Of a stretch of DNA of 64,000 nucleotides, positions 38,382 to 47,739 are shown in pieces (positions within the stretch are counted from its first letter, which is position 1; every line of letters starts with the position of its first letter). The stretch spans positions 680,201-744,200 of the forward strand of contig CAJNDS010000591.1 in assembly GCA_905221605.1 (NCBI GenBank), written 5' to 3'. The notes under the pieces are model-generated. The model did not search any database. It saw nothing but the letters and a program-made list of their open reading frames with translations, and was not told the origin of the DNA. The position numbers were made by a program, and so were the translations under genes. The stretch comes from Symbiodinium natans (lineage: Eukaryota; Sar; Dinophyceae; Suessiales; Symbiodiniaceae).

Positions 38382-38839
38382 GTTGAAGCGATGCTGCAAA
38401 TCCCCATGGACCCAGACGACGCCGTTAAGGGTGAGCGCGATGGTCACGACACGGCCTTGATGGTGGCGCTGTCGACGGTCCACGCAGACACCGGCTGCTT
38501 CGAGGTCGCGCGGCTTCTCCTGGAGGCTGGTGCTCGCGTGGATGTCCGCAGCCGCATCCGGGGCGAAAGAACGCCACTGATGGTCGCAGCACGCACGGGT
38601 CAAACGCTTCTGGTGCGCTTGCTGCTTGACGCCGGCGCTGGGGTGGACTTGCGTGACAGTCGCGGGTATACCGCGCTGATGCATGCGGCCGGCAGTGGTT
38701 TCGAGGACGTGGTGATGCTACTCCTGGAGGCCGCAGCTGAAAAGAATTGGCTTGACCTAGGGGGGCAAACAGCGCTGGACCTGGCAACAGGCAAGGGCCA
38801 TGAGGAAGTCCGGCAATTGCTCTTGAAAGCCGGAGCAAG
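38382..38839 (+). CDS. UBL-ankyrin protein, exon 4 (ankyrin repeats)
   Basis: 152 codons. VEAMLQIPMDPDDA completes the repeat begun in exon 3. Then four ankyrin-like units: TALMVALS..VARLLLEAGARVDV (with an insert), TPLMVAARTGQTLLVRLLLD, TALMHAAGSGFEDVVMLLLE and TALDLATGKGHEEVRQLLLK. GC-rich codons, high coding quality. Donor CAAG|GTCCGG, phase 2. Confidence 0.9.
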
Positions 38840-38878
38840 GTCCGGCTCCATCATGAGATTTCAAGAGCCTTGGGCATA

Positions 38879-38953
38879 CTTGGAAATTCTTAAAAAAAAT
38901 AGTTTTTTGGGTACTCTCATTCCCAAGAAACAGCTTAAACTTTCGTTTCCAAG
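38879..38953 (+). mobile_element. Introner-like inverted repeat in ankyrin intron 4
   Basis: ACTTGGAAA at left pairs with TTTCCAAGT at right within the 126-bp intron 38840-38965. Confidence 0.5.
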
Positions 38954-38965
38954 TTCAGTTTTTAG

Positions 38966-39164
38966 GAGCCTCAGACACCCCGGCACTCGAGACTGTGCGG
39001 CGATGGCCGCCGTTGCTTGGGTGGCTCCTTCCCAGCGCCAAGCAGCGCGCGGAGCCCGGGTCTCATACACCTGGAAGCCGCCAGAACCTTGGAAACGAAC
39101 AGAACCCCAAAGTTGGGGGTCAGAGACCCTTCTACTTCTCTTAAGTCCTAGTAAGGCAAGATGA
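38966..39164 (+). CDS. UBL-ankyrin protein, exon 5 (terminal)
   Basis: TTTTTAG|G acceptor; phase fits exon 4. 66 codons, SLRHPGTRDCAAMAAVAWVA, Arg/Trp-rich middle and LLLLLSPSKAR then TGA. No domain recognised. Another frame is also open, so the tail sequence depends on the exon 4 donor. Confidence 0.6.
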
Positions 39165-39200
39165 AGCATAAGCCCGTTTAGGGTTCATGTCCTCTGCAAG

Positions 39201-39250
39201 GACCGAAGTCTGCCGGTGAGGGCGTCCTCAGCAACATTCGCCAGCTTCAG
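39201..39250 (+). CDS. Candidate exon before an array intron
   Basis: TGCAAG acceptor; PKSAGEGVLSNIRQLQ, ending CTTCAG|GCGATG. Only 37 bp after the ankyrin stop, so it may belong to an alternative end of that gene. Confidence 0.45.
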
Positions 39251-39450
39251 GCGATGAGGGTTTAGGGCCGTTTAGGATTTAGGGTTTAGGGTTTAGGGTT
39301 TAGGGTTTAGGGTTTAGGGTTAGGGTTTAGGGTTTAGGGTTTAGGGTTTAGGGTTTAGGGTTTAGGGTTTAGGGTTTAGGGTTTAGGGTTTAGGGTTTAG
39401 GGTTTAGGGTTTAGGGTTTAGGGTTTAGGGTTTGCGGCCAGGCGATGAGG
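39248..39450 (+). repeat. (TTTAGGG)n intron with 12-bp target-like duplication
   Basis: CAGGCGATGAGG at 39248-39259 and 39439-39450. Between them is almost only TTTAGGG (39260-39433) with subterminal GGCCG / CGGCC. Splicing CAG|GC to CAG|GC removes one copy and keeps the frame. Confidence 0.9.
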
Positions 39451-39513
39451 CCTCAGAGAGCTGCCGTGATCTTAGGACAGGCGGCCGCCCTGCAGAGGCC
39501 CTATCAAGACTGA
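39442..39513 (+). CDS. Candidate terminal exon after the array intron
   Basis: CCAG|GC acceptor; AMRPQRAAVILGQAAALQRP, then YQD and TGA; in phase 0 with 39250. Confidence 0.5.
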   Translation, partial: AMRPQRAAVILGQAAALQRPYQD

Positions 39514-39605
39514 CTGGCAATGGGTTTAGGGTTTAGGGTTTAGGGTTTAGGGTTTAGGGCCTAGGGTTTAGGGTTTAGGGTTTAGGGCTGTCAGGACTGA
39601 AGACC

Positions 39606-39765
39606 TCAAGAGCCCAATGCCACTCAAAATAAGGAAATGTCCCCTCTTAGAAATTCAGGTATATTCCTTCATGAAGGGGTAACCCCTAAACTCTAAACCC
39701 TCAAACCTAAACCCTAAACCTGTTCCTTAATTGAGGGGTATTGGGCTCTTTGGGGAGCTCCCTGA
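39606..39765 (+). mobile_element. Introner-like element, family Q, with repeat in loop
   Basis: TATTCCTTCATGAAGGGGTAA and TGTTCCTTAATTGAGGGGTA halves around CCCTAAA variants. Relatives near 708, 22830 and 42385. Confidence 0.5.
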
Positions 39766-39825
39766 AGAGATGTCACACTGTGGAATCCCTTGAGGGCGGT
39801 GCATAGAACCTCCTTGACCCCTTAC

Positions 39826-39940
39826 CCACACCCCAGGGAGGATCCAGCAAGTAGAACCCCGAATAGTACCCTATACTACCATGGGGTAATTTTTCGGAAC
39901 CCTTAAGGGGGTCTACTTCTTCGGTCCTTCCAGGGGGTCT
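39826..39940 (+). mobile_element. Introner-like inverted repeat, family R
   Basis: CAGCAAGTAGAACCCC and GGGGGTCTACTTCTTCGG arms. A partial copy lies at 23578-23650. Confidence 0.6.
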
Positions 39941-40153
39941 GGGTAAGGAATCAAGGACAAGATGAGGGAGCCTGCTATTCATATCCCTAACCCCCAAACC
40001 CTAATGGGGAGCCCTCTATTGTATCTCTAAACCCCAAACCCTCAAGCGAAGTATTGTTCAGGATCCTAAACCCTAAACCCTAAACCCTAAACCCTAAACC
40101 CTAAACCCTAAACCCTAAACCCTAAACCGTAATTGAAGGGCTTTGAATTTAAG

Positions 40154-40226
40154 TCTCTCGGTGCGTCCACTTCACCTACCGCGGCTGGAGACTTGAAAAG
40201 ATGAGGGAGACAGCATGGACTCTAAG
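40154..40226 (+). CDS. Candidate exon (CVHFTYRGWRLEKMR)
   Basis: TTTAAG acceptor; SRCVHFTYRGWRLEKMRETA then WTL; CTAAG|GTTAAT donor. Confidence 0.5.
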
Positions 40227-41318
40227 GTTAATTCGGGAAATTTTGGGATTTGGGGGGGGTTTAGGGTTTAGGGTTTACTGTCTTAGGGGTTTTGGGGTTG
40301 TTTAGGGTTTTTTTGTGTGTTTAGTGTCCGGGGTTTGGGATACTCGGTTGCCCGGCAGTGTGCCTGCGCATATCTTTGCTTTAGGGTCTCCTTTTCAAAC
40401 TGAACTGTAGGAAAACCCTCGACCCGAAACCCTAAACCCTAAACCCTGAACAGTAGCGGTTAGAACTTAGGGGTTCAGGGCTTAGAGCGGGAACGGGCTG
40501 GGCAGAAAGGGCAGCAGTCGAGCACGGTTTAGGGTTTAGGGTTTAGGGTCTAGGGTCTAGGGTTTAGGGTTTAGGGTTTAGGGCTCGAAAACTACTCTAA
40601 ACCCTAAACCCTAAACTTTGAACCCTTTACAAGGAGGCCTGGCTGGGGCAACTCTAGGAGTGTGGTCCCACACCGACAGACCCAAGCCCTCAACACAGAA
40701 GTGTTAAACATCGCTCTACCCGGAAAGCCCTGAACCTTAACCTAAACCCTAAACCTTAAACCCTAGGCCTTTAGCCCCAAAGCCGTAAGCGTGGTAAGAC
40801 ACGGACAGCACCAAAGCATCGGCTAGTGAAACCTGCCCCTTTTCAAGGGGTCTGACCTTCAACAGTTGACATTTGGGGTTTCAGGGTTTGGGGGTTTAGG
40901 GTCCAGGCTCACCCCCCAAAAAACACCCTACACCCGAAAGAAACCCTATATCCTGAACCGCCGAATCTCTTTAAGGAGTCCTTAAAGGATCCCCGCCCCC
41001 AACCTGTGTAGAAGCTCGTAAAGGAGCGCTTTAAGGACCCCCAAATGGAACCCCCACAAAGCTCCGAACCCGGGGCCGTCCTACAAACCCTAAAATCCTT
41101 TCGCCTGATCTCTGAGGGTTTAGGGTTTCAAGCTGCGCCCCAAAGGGGTTTCTCGGTTTTGAGTGCCCCATGAGCGCCCCCTAAGCTCCAGAAGCCCTAA
41201 ACGGCCCCTAACGGTAAGCCCGAAACGCCCTAAATCCTAAACCAACGCACAAACCCCTATAAGCCCTCGGCCTCAACCCCCCTAAGTCCTCTGAGTCCTA
41301 AACCCTGAACCCTGAACC

Positions 41319-41440
41319 CTAACCCTAAACCCTAAACTCTAAACCCTAAACCCTAAACCCTAAACCCTAAACCCTAAACCCTAAACCCTAAACCCTAAAA
41401 CCCTAAACCCTAAACCCTAAACCCTAAACCCTAAACCCTC
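41319..41440 (-). repeat. CCCTAAA array
   Basis: About 16 units, ending 7 bp before the next exon candidate. Confidence 0.95.
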
Positions 41441-41446
41441 CCTAAG

Positions 41447-41549
41447 CCTTACAAGGGCGGCCTGGACATCTTCCTATCAGATCCCAGCGCGGCGGTCGCG
41501 CCGAGCGCAGCGCGAAAGCAGCCGCGACTCAGGCCGGACTTTCTGCTTG
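41447..41549 (+). CDS. Candidate exon (GGLDIFLSDPSAAVA)
   Basis: CCTAAG acceptor at the array edge; 34 codons PYKGGLDIFLSDPSAAVAPS then a basic tail; CTTG|GTTTGG donor. Confidence 0.5.
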
Positions 41550-41766
41550 GTTTGGGTTTTAGGGTTTAGGGTTCAGAGTTTAAGGGTTTAGGGGGGTTAG
41601 TTCGGGTTTAGGGTTCAGGGTTTGGGGTTTAGGGTTTAGGTTTTAGGGTTCAGGGTTCAGGGTTTAGGCTGACGTTAACAGTCTGGGTTATCAGAAAAGG
41701 GTTAATCAGGGTTTAGGGTTTCGGGTTTAGGACACCAATATCAAATCTAATGTTGAACTGGGAGGG

Positions 41767-41853
41767 TGGTAGCCCAGTGGTACCCAAGGTTCCCTTATAA
41801 AACAACCAACCCCCAGGAAGGGTGCCGTTATTGTAATACGGATACTGGCTGCC
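41767..41853 (+). mobile_element. Introner-like inverted repeat, family F
   Basis: GGTAGCCCAGTGGTACC at left; GGATACTGGCTGCC at right. Confidence 0.65.
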
Positions 41854-42186
41854 AAGTCCGAGCATCCCATCCAGCCCCCGCAGTTTGGGTTTAGGGTTTA
41901 GGGTTTTAGTGGGTTTTAGGGTTTAGGGTTTAGGGTTGAGGGTTTAGCGTTCTTTTGGGATCCTTGTTATGAAGCGGCCCCGAATATTTAGGGCACCCCC
42001 AAAAAGGGACCATCATCTCCACCCCCCCACATACTTGGAAGCTCTTTTGACTTAGTAAGCCTACTTAGTATCCGGTAGACACACTATTCTAATCCCCACA
42101 ACCCGCCTTTCAAACCCTACTCACGAAGTCGAAGGAGCTTCAAAGTATGCCTCTATCATGAACTCCCTCACCCACCCCCGCACCCC

Positions 42187-42285
42187 TGATGACGCAGGGT
42201 GGCTCCTCATGCCGACACCCTGGTTTTGCACCTCTCCGAGCGCCGCGCGCCCGCGTTTCTTGAGACCTCGGTTGGGTCTACAGGC
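42187..42285 (+). CDS. Candidate exon (AGWLLMPTPWFCTSP)
   Basis: Open DDAGWLLMPTPWFCTSPSAA then RPRFLRPRLGLQ; CTACAG|GC donor. Acceptor not fixed. Confidence 0.45.
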
Positions 42286-42721
42286 GTTAGTATGGTTTAG
42301 GGTTTAGCGTTTAGGGTTTAGGGTGTATTCTAGAGTAAGGAACAGGCTTAGGGATTGATTAGGGTTTGAGGTTTCGGGTTACCCCTTTATGAAGGAACAC
42401 ACCTGAATCTTTAGAGGGGCTATTAATACAATTTTAGGTACAGTCTTGAAATACGCTGTATTGAGGGTTCTTTGGGTCTCTAGACGTTAGAAGGGTTTAG
42501 GGCGTTATAGGGTTTGTAGGGTTTGGGGATTAGGTATGGGTTTAGGGTTGGGCGTTTAGGGTTTCGGGTTTCGGGTTTAGAGTTTAGGGTTTAGGGTTCA
42601 GGGCTTAGGGTTTAGGGTTTATGTGGTTTATGTGTGGTTTGTGTGTGTTTATGTGGTTTAAGGTTTATATGGTTTAGGGTATAGGGTTTGCGGTTGTTAG
42701 AAGGCAGTTTAGGGTGTACAG

Positions 42722-42786
42722 GGTAGGCGCTCGAGTGGTTTTGTTTGGCCTGGGCTCCCGCTCGACCCAACATGCCCTGCGTTCCA
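42722..42786 (+). CDS. Candidate exon (GARVVLFGLGSRSTQ)
   Basis: GTGTACAG|G acceptor; VGARVVLFGLGSRSTQHALR; TTCCA|GTAAGC consensus donor. Confidence 0.5.
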
Positions 42787-42912
42787 GTAAGCTCCAAAAT
42801 TTAAAAAAAGGCTGGGGCATCCTTATCCCCATACCCCAAAAGGCATCCCTTGAACCATGTTCCAACTTACCCTAAACCCTAAATCCTAGATCCTAAACCC
42901 TAAGCTGTGGTG

Positions 42913-42975
42913 AAACCCGCTGCGCTTTGATCATCTGAACCGGCACTCTTGCGAGTTCGGCTACCGAACTCTTAG
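42913..42975 (+). CDS. Candidate exon (PLRFDHLNRHSCEFG)
   Basis: Open NPLRFDHLNRHSCEFGYRTL, then TTTAGGG. Acceptor unclear. Confidence 0.4.
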
Positions 42976-43090
42976 GGTTTAGGGCTTAGGGTTTAGGGTT
43001 TGCTTAGCACTGCTGCAGAGAGCCCGACTTACCCCCCTATGTAGGAAATGCAACTAATAGTTCCTGAGCTGAAAATCCCTGTTAGTTTCC

Positions 43091-43196
43091 CTAAACCCTA
43101 AACCCTAAACCCTAAACCCTAAACCCTAAATCCTAAATCCTAAACCCTAAACCCTAAACCCTAAACCCTAAACCCTAAACCCTAAACCCTAAACCT
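43091..43196 (-). repeat. CCCTAAA array
   Basis: About 15 units with two CCCTAAAT variants. Confidence 0.95.
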
Positions 43197-43204
43197 TCAT
43201 TACG

Positions 43205-43300
43205 GGGAGTTGGGCCCGTGGGTCCCATTGCCAAAAAGGCATAGCGCACCGCGTGGTTGCGACGCGAAGTTCCGAGGCTCTGTTGCGGCCGTGGGCCTGA
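43205..43300 (+). CDS. Candidate exon (PWVPLPKRHSAPRGC)
   Basis: Open LGPWVPLPKRHSAPRGCDAK then FRGSVAAVGLNP, ending at the family C element. Confidence 0.45.
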   Translation, partial: GSWARGSHCQKGIAHRVVATRSSEALLRPWA

Positions 43301-43304
43301 ACCC

Positions 43305-43450
43305 TACTTGGAGGTTCATGGTACTTATCAACCAATGATATAACTGTACTTTAAAGCCCACTTAGAAGCCCCTGAAGTGCCCTGTACGGTTAGAAGTGCA
43401 GCTACAAGTACAGCTATAATTGGTTAATAAGTACCATGAACCTCCAAGTA
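43305..43450 (+). mobile_element. Family C introner, intact
   Basis: A perfect 24-bp terminal inverted repeat starts TACTTGGAGGTTCATGG and ends CCATGAACCTCCAAGTA; it extends imperfectly to about 45 bp per arm. No protein is encoded, so it is non-autonomous. Confidence 0.9.
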
Positions 43451-44091
43451 TAACCAGATTATGGTGGTCCTTCCTTTATTTTCGGGTTTAGGGTTCAGGG
43501 CTATGACCCAGGTTACGCCCTTATTCCCTTTTTTCCCGTTTAGCTTCACCGATAAGCCCCTTTAAACCAACAAGTATTGTCTACCGCTTAAGGCTCTATG
43601 GACTTTCTTCCTTGGGTTTTACGGGCCGAAAAGGCATTCCCTTAAGAGGCGAGGTTCATGGATAGTTGCAAACTTGGGTTATAAGTTAGAAGTAGGGTTT
43701 AGGGTTTAGGTTTAGGGTTTAGGGTTTAGGGTTTAGGATTTAGGGTTTAGGGTTTAGGGTTTAGGGTATCGGGATCTATTTGGTCCTAACCTTACTACCT
43801 TGTTTCGGGTCATGAGCCATCTGCATGAACATGAATGCCCCTTGGCTGAGAGCCCAAGAGGCAGAAGATGCAGTGTTTTGGAGACTTGGGCTAAACCCTA
43901 GACCCTAGACCCTAGACCCTAAACCCTAAACCCTAAACCCCGCACCCTAACACCTCTAACCTCAGCACCCTAAAACCCCCAAGCCGTGAAGCCTAAGCCC
44001 ACGTAACCCCTCAAGCCCGAAGCCCCAAACCCCATAAGCCCCGAGAATAAAGTGAAGAACGACATGGGTCTTCCCACAAAAGGGCTAAACC

Positions 44092-44123
<32 letters not shown>

Positions 44124-44199
44124 ACCCTAAACCCTAAACCCTAAACCCTATCCCTAAACCCTAAACCCAAGGGAAAACATCCCAAGCCCCCATGAGCAG
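43451..44199. other. Gap with weak exon signals
   Basis: TTTAGGG array (43697-43765), a CCCTAGA/CCCTAAA run, a short FTDKPL stop after a strong TTTCCCGTTTAG acceptor (43545-43565), and an open MSHLHEHECPLAESP near 43812. None is strong enough to call separately. Confidence 0.4.
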
Positions 44200-44274
44200 G
44201 AGAGATGTTATGCCTTGCAACTCTGGGGCCTCCACGGCGAGTCCATGCAGCAGATGTCCAGGCTCCAGCTCAGG
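44200..44274 (+). CDS. Candidate exon (CYALQLWGLHGESMQ)
   Basis: ATGAGCAG|G acceptor; 25 codons ERCYALQLWGLHGESMQQMS then RLQLR; AGG|GTTGGG donor. Its helix could continue into AAKRRKLLAM at 44781. Confidence 0.5.
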
Positions 44275-44780
44275 GTTGGGTTTTGGGTTTAGGGTTTAGG
44301 GTTGAGGGTTGAGGGTTGAGGGTTTAGGGTTTAGGGTTTAGGGTTTAGGGTTGTGGGTGTTTAGGGTTCAGGGTTTAGGGTTTAGGGTTGTGGGTTTAGG
44401 GTTCAGGGTTTGTTAGGGCTCCTGAGGGTTTTTTCGGGCTTTGTAAGTGTTTTTGTTGGCTCTGGGCGTTTTAGGTGTTTAGTGTTTTGTTGAGGGTAGG
44501 GGGGGGGCTTTGAGTGGTAGGGCTGTCGGTTAAACGCTTAGGGTTTCAAGAGGTTTGTAACCTCAACCCTAAACCCTAATCCTTAAACCCTGAGCCCCAG
44601 TTACCCAACCCGAAACCTTCAAGCGCAACCTAGGACCCAGAGTGGGGGCTAATTCCCTTCCTTCAGGGTTTAGGTTCACCTAGAAGACCCCTTAAACCAT
44701 AAAGGCCGCCCTTGTTAATTCCTAGGTTACTCTTGGGTCTACCCTCCCTCAACCCTAAACCCTAAACCCTAAACCCTAGA

Positions 44781-44849
44781 GCTGCAAAAAGAAGGAAGTT
44801 GCTGGCCATGCGGCAGCCAGCGAAAGCGGAGTCTGACGACGAGGACTAG
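44781..44849 (+). CDS. Candidate terminal exon, basic then acidic
   Basis: The acceptor ACCCTAG is the end of a CCCTAAA array; reads AAKRRKLLAMRQPAKAESDD, ED and TAG. KRRK could be a nuclear signal; acidic tail. Confidence 0.55.
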   Translation, partial: AAKRRKLLAMRQPAKAESDDED

Positions 44850-44883
44850 CGCCACCCGGCCTCCAAAGAAGCTCTGCACCTGT

Positions 44884-44959
44884 TGGGTTTAGGGTTTAGG
44901 GTTTAGGGTTTAGGGTTTAGGGTTTAGGGTTTAGGGTTTAGGGTTTAGGGTTTAGGGTT
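44884..44959 (+). repeat. (TTTAGGG)10 array
   Basis: Lies 35 bp after the terminal exon at 44849, so some arrays are intergenic. Confidence 0.95.
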
Positions 44960-45407
44960 ACCGGTACGTCATGAACACTTGAAACCCCAAGCCCTGAAGC
45001 CCTGAATTCTGGGGTCCCTTCTGCTTGGAGAACGTGGGCCTATGAGGGTGGAGGATGGCCATGGGTCCCTTGAGGGAATGGTTTTTGTTTAGGGTTTAAG
45101 GTTTAGGGTTTAGGGTTTAGGGTTTAGGGTTCCTTTGGGGGCTACTTGGGGAGGTTTCAGGCACAGTTAGGGGGTTTCTCAAGGGATTAAGACTCGTTCC
45201 GCTAAGGTTGCACCCCTAAAGGTTCCCGTGACCTGCTCCTGGTATGGCCCTTATACTAGCCTACGGATCTTTCAAAAAATTCCCCAAAAACCCAAAGGGT
45301 ACGACCTTAAGAGTCCAAGGTACAACCTCGGGAGTCTCGGGGCTTCTAGTTTCGCAGTAGGGTTTCCCGGTAACAGGCCCCTGGACCCTGCCTCTCTCTC
45401 TCGGCAG

Positions 45408-45449
45408 AAACCGCCGGGCAACTGCAGCCTAAACTTTATGGCTTTGTAA
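45408..45449 (+). CDS. Candidate terminal exon (KPPGNCSLNFMAL stop)
   Basis: CCTCTCTCTCTCGGCAG acceptor, KPPGNCSLNFMAL, TAA. Confidence 0.5.
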   Translation, partial: KPPGNCSLNFMAL

Positions 45450-45506
45450 ACTCTTACCCTAAACCCTAAACCCTAAACCCTGTAAGCTCAGACTTTCTCA
45501 CACCCT

Positions 45507-45675
45507 AAAAGTCCATGTACCTCAATATAGTAGACTTGGGCCCGAAAGTCCCCCGTTTAGGGTCTAGGGTCTAGGGTCTAGGGTCTAGGGTCTAGGGTCT
45601 AGGGTCTAGGGTTTAGGGTTTAGGGTTTAGGGTTTAGGGAGAGTAAGTCGTCCCCTGTTTAGGTACATGGAGCCT
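45507..45675 (+). mobile_element. Family B introner with arrays in its loop
   Basis: GTCCATGTACCTCAATATAG at left and TGTTTAGGTACATGG at right enclose (TCTAGGG)7(TTTAGGG)5 at 45555-45640. Confidence 0.75.
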
Positions 45676-45959
45676 TAGGGACAGAGAGCAAAGGTGTGCA
45701 TGCAGCCGGCGGCCCTCAAAGAAACCAAGCGAAAGGAGTGGAAAAAGAGCGTTTGGGTTTAGGGTTTAGGGCTTAGGGTTTCGGGTTTAGGATTTAGGGG
45801 TTTAGGGTTTAGGGTTTGCTGGTGGGGTGGTTGTGAAGTTATAGACTTTAGGGAGGGTTTGGGGTTAGGTTTTGTTGCTTTGAGGGGATTTAGGGTTTAG
45901 AGTTTAGGATTTACGGGGGTTAGTTGCAAGTACGTGAGAGAGAGAGGGGTTAGTTGCAG

Positions 45960-46010
45960 GAAGAGAGGTGGCTGTGGCCGTGGAATACTTCTGCAGAGCT
46001 TTTGCCCCCT
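45960..46010 (+). CDS. Candidate exon (EERWLWPWNTSAELL)
   Basis: TTGCAG|G acceptor; EERWLWPWNTSAELLPP. Followed by an inverted-repeat region and then 46272. Confidence 0.45.
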
Positions 46011-46271
46011 ACTACGGACCCAAAGAACCCTACCATTAGGCCGCCTAAGCCGAAACTACCAATGCTGGCAGAATCAGACCCCTCAAAGTCCTTGGCACTA
46101 TGGACCCTTCGAGCGAAGAACCCGAAACCGTGTAAAGCCGAAACCGCAACCCCCAATATAGATCCCCAAATAGTCGGATTCCCTTTTTTTTTGAGCCCCA
46201 ATAAGGCACCCCTAATTTAGGAAACCCCCCCCATAGAAGGAGATGCTTCATTAGCTGCTTCACTGCTCAGT

Positions 46272-46382
46272 TCTGAAAAGCATGGTCTGCAAGAGTGGGT
46301 GTGGGCCAGTACTTTAGAGAGATGGGCCATGCGGCTGTCGACAGACCTCAATCTCGAAGAGCCTCCTCCTCCGCTCCCCTAA
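46272..46382 (+). CDS. Candidate terminal exon (EKHGLQEWVWASTLE)
   Basis: CTTCACTGCTCAG acceptor; 36 codons SEKHGLQEWVWASTLERWAM, RLSTDLNLEEPPPPLP. The TAA stop is supplied by the first CCCTAAA unit. Confidence 0.55.
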   Translation, partial: SEKHGLQEWVWASTLERWAMRLSTDLNLEEPPPPLP

Positions 46383-46464
46383 ACCCTAAACCCTAAACCC
46401 TAAACCCTAAACCCTAAACCCTAAACCCGATGTTTAGGGGTTAGGGTTTATCAGGGGACTCTAG

Positions 46465-46590
46465 CTCGGACCCCTAAGGTTGTACCCTTGGGTTTGGGGC
46501 CCTTTTTTAAGATGCCTAAGGCAAGGCAAGAAGGGCCATCTTCGGGGTACATTGAGGGAAACCCTGAGGGGTACGACCTCAGGGGTCCGA
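46465..46590 (+). mobile_element. Introner-like inverted repeat, family Y
   Basis: CTCGGACCCCTAAGGTTGTA and TACGACCTCAGGGGTCCGAG arms; an eroded relative at 45180-45330. Confidence 0.75.
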
Positions 46591-46660
46591 GTCTTAATCC
46601 CTTGAGCTTGGGATTTCGGGTTTAGGACCCTAAGCCCTAACCCTAAACCTTAAACGCGCC

Positions 46661-46762
46661 ATGATGCGATGCTGGCTTCTCCTTTGCTTGACCCTGGGCG
46701 GCCACGGTGCTTCACGAAGCTATCGCGAAGGCACCGTCGCCACTGGGCTCGGCAAAGGGGCA
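46661..46762 (+). CDS. Small secreted protein, exon 1 (signal peptide)
   Basis: CGCGCCATGATG start; 34 codons. MMRCWLLLCLTLGGHGAS is a classical signal peptide with a likely cut after HGAS; RSYREGTVATGLGKGA follows. GCA|GTCCGT donor, phase 0. Joined to 47000-47035 and 47156-47176 it gives a complete 52-residue protein with an acidic mature part of about 34 residues. Could be secreted, lumenal or an organelle-targeting leader. No family recognised. Confidence 0.6.
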
Positions 46763-46999
46763 GTCCGTAGATGCATCCCCAAGTAGTTTAGGATTATATC
46801 CTGTATTCAGGGGGTTTTACAGTAAAATATAGTGGCCTAAGAATGCGAATAGGGTTTTGGGGGTTACTCTAGCAGAATTATAGCACTACCAGAACGGAAT
46901 ACTACTAATTAGTAATTATTCCGACCCCTATAGTACCTTAAGTAGCGGATGAATGTGTAGGGCGAAGGTCTGAAAACCTAAACCAGACATGTTTCCAAG

Positions 47000-47035
47000 G
47001 ACATGAGCGAGGTGCTGCACTACGAGGCGGACGAG
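47000..47035 (+). CDS. Small secreted protein, exon 2
   Basis: TTCCAAG|G acceptor; DMSEVLHYEADE; GAG|GTGGGT donor; phase 0 at both ends. Confidence 0.6.
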
Positions 47036-47155
47036 GTGGGTGCGGTTTGTGCCCCGGCTTATTGAAGTAGGTAGGGTTTAGGGTTGAGGGTTGAGGGTTG
47101 AGGGTTTTTTGGGGGGGTGTTTGGGGTTTTCGGGTTGAAAGGTTTTCTGCCACAG

Positions 47156-47176
47156 GACTTCAACTCCTTGAGATGA
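47156..47176 (+). CDS. Small secreted protein, exon 3 (terminal)
   Basis: TGCCACAG|G acceptor; DFNSLR and TGA; phase 0. The preceding intron holds TTTAGGG and TTGAGGG units. Confidence 0.55.
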   Translation, partial: DFNSLR

Positions 47177-47230
47177 AGCGCACCAGACATTGCATGCTGA
47201 GGTTGGTGCATGCTGGGATTCGAGTATGCA

Positions 47231-47347
47231 TCGGGATGTACCCCCCCCTTAGATATAGGAACAGCTCCTTAATCGGGATTTAATTACATTAACCCCTACT
47301 TATAGTCCTTATTAAAGGGCTGTCAGTATAAGGGGGAACATCCCAAA
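47231..47347 (+). mobile_element. Introner-like element, family A
   Basis: TCGGGATGTACCCCCC at left and AAGGGGGAACATCCCAAA at right; within 60 bp of the small secreted gene's stop. Confidence 0.65.
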
Positions 47348-47427
47348 GTATCCAGTTCAAGCATCAGAGTTCCTGTCACTCCCTTCTTGTGTCTTTGAGG
47401 TGTAAGGGTTTAGGATTTAGGGCTATT

Positions 47428-47530
47428 TTGGGATGTTCCCCCTGATACGAACAGTCCTTCATACGGCTTGCAGTACCCCCCTAGTTGTAGTCCTTATTAA
47501 AGGGCTTTGAGTATAAGGGGAACATCCCAA
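47428..47530 (+). mobile_element. Introner-like element, family A
   Basis: TTGGGATGTTCCCCCTGATA at left; ATAAGGGGAACATCCCAA at right. It shares the 3' flank AAGTATCCAGTTYAAGCATC with the 47231 copy, so the two were duplicated together. Confidence 0.8.
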
Positions 47531-47599
47531 AGTATCCAGTTTAAGCATCAGCGTTGTTCGTCATTGTTGGGCTGCGATTTCAATCTTCGGGCGTAGGTA

Positions 47600-47666
47600 C
47601 CCTAAACCCTAAACCCTAAACCCTAAACCCTAAACCCTAAACCCTAAACCCTAAACCCTAAACCCT
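47600..47666 (-). repeat. CCCTAAA array
   Basis: About 9 units; its edge CCCTTTAG is the acceptor of the next exon candidate. Confidence 0.95.
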
Positions 47667-47670
47667 TTAG

Positions 47671-47739
47671 GCCATTGACTCAAAACCCTCGAAAGAGGTG
47701 AGGCCCAAGGTCCCGGTCAGGGCTTCGCAGAGTTTACAG
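47671..47739 (+). CDS. Candidate exon (DSKPSKEVRPKVPVR)
   Basis: CCTTTAG|G acceptor; 23 phase-0 codons AIDSKPSKEVRPKVPVRASQ then SLQ; ACAG|GG end. Confidence 0.5.

Noticed and set aside
38325-38854. Minus-strand ORFs of 84-137 codons opposite the ankyrin exon
   Set aside because: Mirror frames of a GC-rich ankyrin exon; no domain and no splice support.
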